DNA from: Bdellovibrio sp.
Lineage (GTDB): Bacteria > Bdellovibrionota > Bdellovibrionia > Bdellovibrionales > Bdellovibrionaceae
Reading direction: 5' to 3'
Assembly: GCA_003176075.1 (NCBI GenBank)
Contig: PSRN01000290.1
Location: forward strand, 1-10,375
Length of the DNA: 10,375 bases
Shown: in pieces, positions 4,833 through 10,375 of the stretch
Layout: each line of letters begins with the position of its first letter
How positions within the stretch are numbered: the first letter of the stretch is position 1
Translations under genes and position numbers: made by a program
Notes under the pieces: model-generated
The model's database searches: none
Seen by the model: only the letters and a program-made list of their open reading frames with translations
What the model was told of the DNA's origin: nothing

Positions 4833-6065
4833 ATGTCTCAAACGACCGTACCGTCCGCTGGAAACAAGAAAGTCCTCCTGGTCTACAGTGGCGGTCTTGA
4901 TACTTCGATTTGCATCCCGCTGATGCGGCAGGAATATGGCTACCGCGAAGTGGTGACCGTGACCGTTGATGTGGGTCAGTCGCGCGAAGATATTGCGCAA
5001 GCGCAAGAGAAGGCGCGTATTCTGGGTACAGAGCACTATACCGTGGATGCGCGGGAAGAATTCATCGCGCAGTATTGCTGGCCGGCCGTAAGAGCCAATG
5101 GCGACTACCAGGGTTACCCGATGTCCACTTCGATTGCCCGCCCGCTGATTGCCGCCAAAGCCGTGGAAGTTGCGAAGCGGCTCGGCGTGAGTTCTTTCGC
5201 TCATGGGTGCACCGGCAAGGGCAATGACCAATATCGCATTGAATTTGCGATCCGGACCCTGTTGCCCACGGCGGTGATTCACGCCCCGATCCGTGAACGC
5301 AATCTGACTCGCTCATGGGAGATCGAGTACGCCCAACAAAACAACGTTCCAATCCAACAGTCGCTCGCCAAAATCTGGTCGGTCGATGAGAATTTGTGGG
5401 GCCGGTCGATTGAAGGCGGGCGGCTGGAAGAACCCGACTTTGCCCCGCCGGAAGAAATCTTCCAGTGGACCCGCTCACCGCAAGAGGCTGAGTCGCTGCC
5501 AGTTCAATTGACAGTGGAATTTGCCGGCGGCGTGCCGGTGGCGATTGATGAGTCGCCGGCGAAACTGGTGGAGCGGATGAACGAAGTGGCCGGCCTTCAT
5601 GGGATAGGCCGTATCGATATTATGGAAGATCGCATGATGGGTCTAAAAGTCCGTGAAAACTACGAGTGTCCAGCGGCCACCGTCTTTTTAAAGGCTCACA
5701 AGGCTTTGGAAAATCTCGTGCTCACGCGCGATGAAATCCGTTGCAAGGCTTGGGTGGACCAGGAGTGGAGCCGGCTGGCCTACGAGGGCCTGTGGTGGGA
5801 TCCTCTCAAAGGCGATCTCGAAGCTTTCATCGCCTCGACGCAACAGCGGGTGACCGGAGAAGTGACCCTGCGCTTTTTCAAGGGTCAAGTCACCGTTGTC
5901 GGACGTCGTTCGCCCTGGGCTCTGTACAGTGAATCTCTCGCTTCCTTTGACACCACTGATTTCGATCAACGTGAGAGCACGGGGTCGGTGAAGAACTTCG
6001 GTTTGCAGTCCCGCTTTTACTCTGACCAGGCGCGAAGAAATCAAGCGCGCGCGCAACCGCAATGA
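4833..6065 (+). CDS. argG: Argininosuccinate synthase
   Basis: A cytoplasmic ligase that joins citrulline and aspartate with ATP to give argininosuccinate, AMP and pyrophosphate, the seventh step of arginine synthesis. The 410 residues match the usual ~400-residue short form. The ATP-pyrophosphatase P-loop is SGGLDTS at 19-25. The substrate-binding motifs YPMSTSIARP (95-104) and HGCTGKGNDQ (124-133) follow, then WSVDENLWGRSIEGG and, near the C-terminus, SPWALYSESLASFD. Nothing essential appears altered. The ATG at 4833 has TAGGAG 6 nt upstream. The stop codon overlaps the argH start (ATGA), so the two proteins are made from one transcript with translational coupling. Expression is probably controlled by ArgR from the site upstream. 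Confidence 0.99.
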   Translation: MSQTTVPSAGNKKVLLVYSGGLDTSICIPLMRQEYGYREVVTVTVDVGQSREDIAQAQEKARILGTEHYTVDAREEFIAQYCWPAVRANGDYQGYPMSTSIARPLIAAKAVEVAKRLGVSSFAHGCTGKGNDQYRIEFAIRTLLPTAVIHAPIRERNLTRSWEIEYAQQNNVPIQQSLAKIWSVDENLWGRSIEGGRLEEPDFAPPEEIFQWTRSPQEAESLPVQLTVEFAGGVPVAIDESPAKLVERMNEVAGLHGIGRIDIMEDRMMGLKVRENYECPAATVFLKAHKALENLVLTRDEIRCKAWVDQEWSRLAYEGLWWDPLKGDLEAFIASTQQRVTGEVTLRFFKGQVTVVGRRSPWALYSESLASFDTTDFDQRESTGSVKNFGLQSRFYSDQARRNQARAQPQ

Positions 6066-7438
6066 AGCCGCTGTGGGGCGGACGATTTGAAAAGGCGACC
6101 GACTCCGGATTCGCCGCCTTCTCTTCATCGATCGACAGTGACAGCAGGCTTTGGGAAGTGGACCTCCTGTCCTCGATCGCCCATGCCCGGATGTTGGGTC
6201 AGCAAAAAATTTTGACGGCTGAGGACGCACGCCTCATCATTGGCGGACTGTGCGAGATCAAGGATGAGATTCAGTCCCGCCAGTGGGCTTTTGATCCGCG
6301 GGCTGAGGATATCCACGGAGAGATCGAAAAGCGCCTGGCGGAAAAAATCGGCCTGGCGGCGCTCAAACTGCACACGGCGCGCAGTCGAAATGATCAAGTC
6401 GCCACGGATACGCGACTGTATTTGCATCGCCGGGGTTTGGCGTTGCTTGCCGACATCAAGAAACTGCAAGCCGAGTTCTTGGAACAGGCCGAGTCCCATG
6501 TGGCAACCTTGCTCCCGGGGATGACCCATTTGCAACACGCCCAACCGGTGAGTCTGGCGCACCATCTGTTGGCTTATTTTTGGATGCTCGAGCGGGATCG
6601 CGGCCGGCTGCAAGAGGGATTGGCGAGACTCCTCAGTTTGCCCCTCGGCTCCGCGGCCCTCGCGGGGACTGGATTTCCGATTGATCGCGAGCAAACCGCC
6701 GCCGAACTGGGATTTCGCGAAATCGCGCCCAACAGCATGGACGCCGTCGCGGATCGTGATTTTGTCATTGAATTTCTGTCTTGCGCCTCGATCATCATGA
6801 TGCATCTGTCGCGCTTTTGCGAGGAGTTGATTTTGTGGAGCACCCCTGAATTTGGCTTCGTGGAATTGGGTGACGAGGTGACGACGGGGTCGTCGATCAT
6901 GCCGCAGAAAAAAAATCCTGACGTCGCCGAATTGATCCGGGGCCGGGTGGGCCGGGTCTACGGCGCGTTGATGGGCGCATTAACCATGATGAAGGCCTTG
7001 CCCCTGGCCTACAATCGGGACATGCAAGAAGATAAAATTCATTTGTTCGAAGGCTGCGATACCGTTTCCACCTGTGTCCAGATGATGACGCTCACGCTAC
7101 AGACTTTGCGGTGGAAACCGGAGAGAATGAACGCGGCTTTGGCTGGTGATTTTTCCAACGCCACCGATTTGGCCGATGACCTCGCGGCCAAGGGCGTGCC
7201 TTTTCGCGAAGCCCACGAAGCGGTCGGCCATTTGGTCAAATGGTGCATCCAAACCGACCGCAAGCTGGAGGTCCTCGAAGTCAAGGATTTGCGCCAGTTT
7301 CATCCGATGTTTGATTCCGCAAGTATGCAGCGGCTTGATTTTCGCGATGTCGTCAATCGTCGACGCTCGATCGGCGGCACGGCCGCCGAGGCGATCGTCA
7401 GGCAAATCAAGCAAGCGCAAGCGGTATTGTGTTCATAA
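6062..7438 (+). CDS. argH: Argininosuccinate lyase
   Basis: The final enzyme of arginine synthesis, splitting argininosuccinate into arginine and fumarate. It is a cytoplasmic homotetramer of the aspartase/fumarase superfamily. The 458 residues are the normal length and begin directly with the family motif LWGGRF. HTARSRNDQ is at 104-112, THLQHAQP with the catalytic-region His159 at 155-162, and the flexible signature loop GSSIMPQKKNPD with its catalytic serine at 276-287. The start ATG at 6062 overlaps the argG stop codon by 4 bp, so no separate promoter is needed. No clear intrinsic terminator is visible in the roughly 95 bp between its stop and the convergent gene. Confidence 0.99.
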   Translation: MKPLWGGRFEKATDSGFAAFSSSIDSDSRLWEVDLLSSIAHARMLGQQKILTAEDARLIIGGLCEIKDEIQSRQWAFDPRAEDIHGEIEKRLAEKIGLAALKLHTARSRNDQVATDTRLYLHRRGLALLADIKKLQAEFLEQAESHVATLLPGMTHLQHAQPVSLAHHLLAYFWMLERDRGRLQEGLARLLSLPLGSAALAGTGFPIDREQTAAELGFREIAPNSMDAVADRDFVIEFLSCASIIMMHLSRFCEELILWSTPEFGFVELGDEVTTGSSIMPQKKNPDVAELIRGRVGRVYGALMGALTMMKALPLAYNRDMQEDKIHLFEGCDTVSTCVQMMTLTLQTLRWKPERMNAALAGDFSNATDLADDLAAKGVPFREAHEAVGHLVKWCIQTDRKLEVLEVKDLRQFHPMFDSASMQRLDFRDVVNRRRSIGGTAAEAIVRQIKQAQAVLCS

Positions 7439-7532
7439 GCCTGATCGGCTGGTGAAGCTTAGCAACCAATTCAACTGTTGAGTGATGAGCTGGATGAACT
7501 AAAGAACCCGGTCTGAATATTAGGTGGTGCGC

Positions 7533-8042
7533 TTATTTGTTGCCTGATTCGCATCGACCTTGATTGCGACTCATCTCTTGCCTTGCGCTCCAAACGAAGT
7601 CACTACATCTTTTGCTGACTATTTGCACGAGGGTCATCAAGTTCTTGGAGAAATCTCTTGTGTTCACCTTGGATAGATCGGGCGAATTACCTAGTATTCT
7701 GTTGAGATCAAAGGCATCGACCTCAAAAGTTTTTTTGTCTCTGCGAATTTCCGCTGAGTACTTTTCCGTACCAGGTATTGCTTCGGATTTATCAGCCCAA
7801 TAACTCCGTTTGGTGTATCCATACTCTTGAGTCATGGTCTGTGCGCATGCTTCATAATTAATTGTCACCACCGGCACGGAGATATTGTAAAGATTGTTGT
7901 ACCCATCAGAAATCTGGCAGGTATCGATCTTTAGGATTTCTTCCTTTCCGGTCGGCGAGGTGTATGGTTTTGTATAATCGTAGCCCCATGAAAAACTTGA
8001 TATCGACAAGGTCACACACAAGGTCAAGAAGACATTTTTCAT
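7533..8042 (-). CDS. Hypothetical exported protein with four cysteines
   Basis: I do not recognise this 169-residue protein. The ATG at 8042 is supported by AAGGGAG 7 nt upstream; longer in-frame starts lack this. Residues 1-20 (MKNVFLTLCVTLSISSFSWG) are a typical Sec signal peptide with a cleavage site near 20/21. The mature part is hydrophilic and aromatic-rich. It has exactly four cysteines (42, 66, 146, 164), which could form two disulfides after export. There is no lipobox and no membrane segment beyond the leader, so it is probably periplasmic or secreted. It is convergent with argH and its codons look more AT-rich than the arg genes, which might mean a different history. No function is proposed. 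Confidence 0.72.
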   Translation of the reverse strand: MKNVFLTLCVTLSISSFSWGYDYTKPYTSPTGKEEILKIDTCQISDGYNNLYNISVPVVTINYEACAQTMTQEYGYTKRSYWADKSEAIPGTEKYSAEIRRDKKTFEVDAFDLNRILGNSPDLSKVNTRDFSKNLMTLVQIVSKRCSDFVWSARQEMSRNQGRCESGNK

Positions 8043-8272
8043 AACATAGCTCCCTTTCAAATTTTTTCAGTTTCCTCTTAAATGAGTTTATCTGCAGCTG
8101 ATCTGCAGCTTATCGATCCGAGGCAATATGCAGTCACTCTTGAAATCTCACAACTGTTTGCGGGACCAACCAGTGAATTTGTGATTTTTTTTCAAACGAT
8201 GCACATCGCCCACGAGACGCCGGCGCAAACGGCGGGGCGGGACTTCCGTGGTGAGATTCCTCTGGTTCACTT
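8043..8272. other. Gene-free spacer with a short 11-bp tandem repeat
   Basis: This 230-bp stretch separates the four-cysteine protein gene from the stop of the metalloprotease gene. It should hold the promoter of the former. TCTGCAGCTGA and TCTGCAGCTTA are adjacent near-identical 11-bp units (8091-8112), one helical turn apart and about 50-70 bp before the start codon, so they could be a binding site. A T-run at 8184-8191 follows an imperfect stem on the plus strand, but there is no plus-strand gene for it to end. A 64-codon plus-strand frame here has no ribosome-binding site and is not called. Confidence 0.4.
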
Positions 8273-9460
8273 CTAGTTCTGATTTTGAAATTTTAGCTCT
8301 TCGACAATGAGCCTGAAGAACAATCGACTGTCGTCAGCTTGCGAGGCCCACATCCCGGCAGCATGAAATCTATTGAGTTTTTCGATATCAAACTTCAAAG
8401 ATGCGGTGGCAATGGCTTGACCGATTTGTTCAATGGAGAGGTTCTTAAATCTTTTTCCAATGAGTTCCCAAAGCGCGCTTCTGATCCCGTCGAATACGAG
8501 ATGGGGGTCTGAGGTGGGCTTGATCCGGTTGAAGTTGAAGGTTTGGGACCCATCCCTTGGTCTGGGGCCGTGGATTCGGTCGATTTTTCCTTGAATTATC
8601 TGAAATGGGCCTTCCCGGGGGTAACCCATTGCGTTTGCTATAACGCTCGGATCTTTTCTGATCAAGAAAAGAATTTCGTCGGCAAACAATTCATTTTGAG
8701 CCTCTATTGCTTTTACGACTTCGTGCAGGTATTCCACCTCCCCAGCGAAGCTCTCAAGCTTCTCCTCCAGTTTGTTTGCTAGGCCATCAGGTTCAGGTAA
8801 ACTCACTTTCTTCCGAAAACGCGCCAGGACCGCCGCGACAAACACCTGCTTGTATTCCTGATTTTCTCGGACCGAAGCAATTAAAGATGCGATCATTTGC
8901 GGAGACCAGTTTGGCTGGCCCGCGACGGTGGGATAGCGCATTTTTAGGATCTCTAACAATGCCGGATCTTTCTCAATGAGGCGCATGAAAACAATATGAA
9001 GAATCTCGTGTCCAAGAAACGGGTCGATGCGCTTCCAATCCGTCTCTCCTTTGATCCCTACAAAGACGGTCGCGATGTGAAGGGCTGCGAACAATGAATT
9101 AAGTTTTCCTTCGACATAGTCGGACCAGCCAAAATCTTCAGAAATCACGAAGTCAATGTCGTTCTCGCCCAGGGCTAAACCTGGAAAGTAACCAAAGATT
9201 TCGCGAGCCAAATTCAGCGCGCGTATCCGAACCCGGTCAGCCCTCGAGTGAACTGTATTCGTTGATGAGACATCGCTGCACCTGACGGCAAATGATGGCA
9301 ACGTCAAAAAGATTGACAGGACGGCCATGGCATAGCTCATTCGAGTGATCATAGCCACGGTAAAAGCAAGCGGAATGCCATTGGTTTCTCTTGCTCGCCA
9401 AACCTTTGCTTGGTTGGAATCCGGCGTGAGTGAAGAGCGTGTAATTATGTTAGTGTTCAT
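8273..9460 (-). CDS. Putative exported HExxH zinc metalloprotease
   Basis: A protein of about 395 residues that I cannot assign to a named family. The key feature is FLGHEILHIVF (His151, Glu152 and His155 from the ATG at 9460), a classic zinc-metalloprotease helix. About 100 residues later comes NELFADEILF, where Glu257 and Asp261 fit the E-x-x-x-D third-ligand motif of gluzincins such as M48-type enzymes. The spacing and motif pair make a real zinc site likely. A hydrophobic leader follows Met37 and Met41 (MSYAMAVLSIFLTLPSFA), so the protein is probably exported, and the true start may be the ATG at 9352 rather than 9460. Neither start has a convincing Shine-Dalgarno. A charged, probably helical stretch lies around 225-255. 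The gene is 35 bp downstream of the LamG-protein gene on the same strand, so a shared transcript and related surface role are possible. Confidence 0.72.
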   Translation of the reverse strand: MNTNIITRSSLTPDSNQAKVWRARETNGIPLAFTVAMITRMSYAMAVLSIFLTLPSFAVRCSDVSSTNTVHSRADRVRIRALNLAREIFGYFPGLALGENDIDFVISEDFGWSDYVEGKLNSLFAALHIATVFVGIKGETDWKRIDPFLGHEILHIVFMRLIEKDPALLEILKMRYPTVAGQPNWSPQMIASLIASVRENQEYKQVFVAAVLARFRKKVSLPEPDGLANKLEEKLESFAGEVEYLHEVVKAIEAQNELFADEILFLIRKDPSVIANAMGYPREGPFQIIQGKIDRIHGPRPRDGSQTFNFNRIKPTSDPHLVFDGIRSALWELIGKRFKNLSIEQIGQAIATASLKFDIEKLNRFHAAGMWASQADDSRLFFRLIVEELKFQNQN

Positions 9461-9495
9461 CAACTAGAAATCATATCAGTGCGGTGGCAGTGAAC

Positions 9496-10375
9496 CTATC
9501 CGCCAGTTGATGTGCTGATCGTAGAGATTTGTGGCAGGCAAGGTGCGCCGGAGCACAGGTTGTTCTCGTCGTCAGATTCCAGCCAAACGCGGTACTGAAA
9601 ATATAGAGCTGGCGTTGGACTGAATTTCCACTTCGGCAGTGCACTCACCCAATTGGCGAAGTTCATGAGAGGACCCGTGAGGTTGATGGTTCCACTTCCG
9701 TCGCCGCTGGCGGTGATCGCGGACATGTTTTGCAGCTCGGAAAACCAAGTCCGGTTCGTACCATCTGGACCTATCCAACTCGCGGTCGCTTTGTCCGAGC
9801 AATCGCGGAGGCTGCAAGTTCGATATTGGAAGCCGGCCCGGTTGGCACCTCGGCGATAAAGCTCCAGAATTTCGTTGGGCGTCGACGACGAACCGTCCGT
9901 AAGCACGCGGTTCCAAATCGCCACCTCATCGATGCCGCCCGAATAGTTGCCGTTATTGTTTAAAGTGACAGTGGTCACGGTTTGGCCAGTGAACGTGATA
10001 TCCTTCCCTGTCGCGATCACTTGACCATCAAGGTAAAGAGTCAGGTTTGAACCATTCTTGACGGCCACGACATTTTGGTAACGATTGCCCTTAATGACCC
10101 GGCCTGGTGTGTCGGCAGAAACCACGGATGAGCCATTGTACCGGTAAAAGGTTAACTGCCCGGGACTGCTGTTGGCGTCGCGAAACCAATAATTGAGCGC
10201 ATAACCGCCGTTGGTACCGATATAAACCGGGAGGGAGTGGTCATCGCCAACCACCTTATAGGCGACATCCGGGTTGAGCCACGCCGAAAGCGTAAAGTTG
10301 GCATTGGCGTCGAAGGCAAGCGTGCCTCGCGCAGTCACGTTCACTCGGCCGGAAGAGGCCCCACCCCAACTGCCG
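9496..10375 (-). CDS. LamG-domain secreted/surface protein, C-terminal part (N-terminus beyond right edge)
   Basis: The frame stays open to the right edge with no stop, so this is the C-terminal 292 residues of a longer protein; the GTG at 10344 is only an internal codon. The first ~165 residues form a LamG/concanavalin-A-like jelly-roll domain: FTLSAWLNPDVAY, LTFYRYNGSS, YQNVVAVKNGSNLTLYLDGQ, then GGIDEVAIWNRVLTD and EILELYRRG, the usual closing motif. A second module follows, with FQYRTCSLRDCSDKATASW, GPDGTNRTWFSELQN and YFQYRVWLESDDENNLC, containing two cysteine pairs. Such C-termini occur in very large surface proteins of Bdellovibrio-like bacteria. LamG domains usually bind sugars or proteins, so an adhesin or cell-surface binding role is plausible but unproven. 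The metalloprotease gene follows at once. Confidence 0.86.
   Translation of the reverse strand, partial: GSWGGASSGRVNVTARGTLAFDANANFTLSAWLNPDVAYKVVGDDHSLPVYIGTNGGYALNYWFRDANSSPGQLTFYRYNGSSVVSADTPGRVIKGNRYQNVVAVKNGSNLTLYLDGQVIATGKDITFTGQTVTTVTLNNNGNYSGGIDEVAIWNRVLTDGSSSTPNEILELYRRGANRAGFQYRTCSLRDCSDKATASWIGPDGTNRTWFSELQNMSAITASGDGSGTINLTGPLMNFANWVSALPKWKFSPTPALYFQYRVWLESDDENNLCSGAPCLPQISTISTSTGG

Noticed and set aside
5062..5478. Minus-strand 138-codon frame inside argG
   Set aside because: Shadow of argG, whose frame has all synthase motifs.
6125..6805. Minus-strand 226-codon frame inside argH
   Set aside because: Antisense shadow in GC-rich coding DNA; argH motifs run through the whole plus-strand frame.
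8082..8276. Plus-strand 64-codon frame with a downstream T-run
   Set aside because: No Shine-Dalgarno, no recognisable sequence, and it runs into the stop of the metalloprotease gene. The T-run at 8184-8191 inside it would be an odd place for a terminator.

Overview
This window looks like a chromosomal stretch from a Gram-negative bacterium with moderately high GC content and dense coding. The main clues to lineage are the LamG-containing secreted protein at the right end, whose C-terminal module (FQYR...C..CS, SWIGPDG, YFQYRVWLESDD) recalls large surface proteins of Bdellovibrio-type bacteria, and several Sec-exported proteins. I infer a Bdellovibrionota-like or other delta-type proteobacterium. 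That placement is inference, not shown by the sequence alone. I saw no tRNA, rRNA, insertion sequence, CRISPR array or phage gene.

Left third (1-3043). Two dienelactone-hydrolase-family genes lie on the minus strand. The downstream one runs off the left edge and is not exported; the upstream one carries a signal peptide. Upstream of them is an MgtC/SapB-type membrane protein, separated by a four-unit 16-bp tandem repeat. The MgtC gene is divergent from a small FrmR/RcnR/CsoR-family repressor. The intergenic region between them holds G/C tracts flanked by A/T, the type of operator this family binds, and one tract overlaps the repressor's ribosome-binding site. A structured, possibly RNA-forming stretch and a hairpin that hides a Shine-Dalgarno sequence precede a stand-alone PAS-like protein.

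Centre (3068-7438). This is the last part of arginine biosynthesis, arranged as two divergent units. argF-argR reads leftward (ornithine carbamoyltransferase plus the arginine repressor) and argG-argH reads rightward (argininosuccinate synthase and lyase, with a 4-bp ATGA overlap). Together ArgF, ArgG and ArgH convert ornithine and carbamoyl phosphate to arginine and fumarate. The 276-bp region between them contains ARG-box-like palindromes with TGCAT in place of TGAAT. They overlap a TTGACA promoter facing argF and a TTGACT promoter facing argG, so ArgR very probably represses both units and itself. The same region contains a 13-bp inverted repeat bounded by TAGGAG direct repeats.

Right third (7533-10375). 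Three minus-strand genes encode exported or surface proteins. They are a small four-cysteine hypothetical protein, a putative HExxH zinc metalloprotease with a matching downstream glutamate/aspartate motif, and the C-terminal part of a LamG-domain adhesin-like protein that runs off the right edge. The metalloprotease follows the LamG gene by 35 bp on the same strand.

No gene-free stretch exceeds 300 bases. The most interesting items are the variant ARG-box region with its inverted repeat, the operator at the FrmR/RcnR-MgtC junction, the SD-hiding hairpin before the PAS gene, and the unclassified metalloprotease beside the LamG protein.
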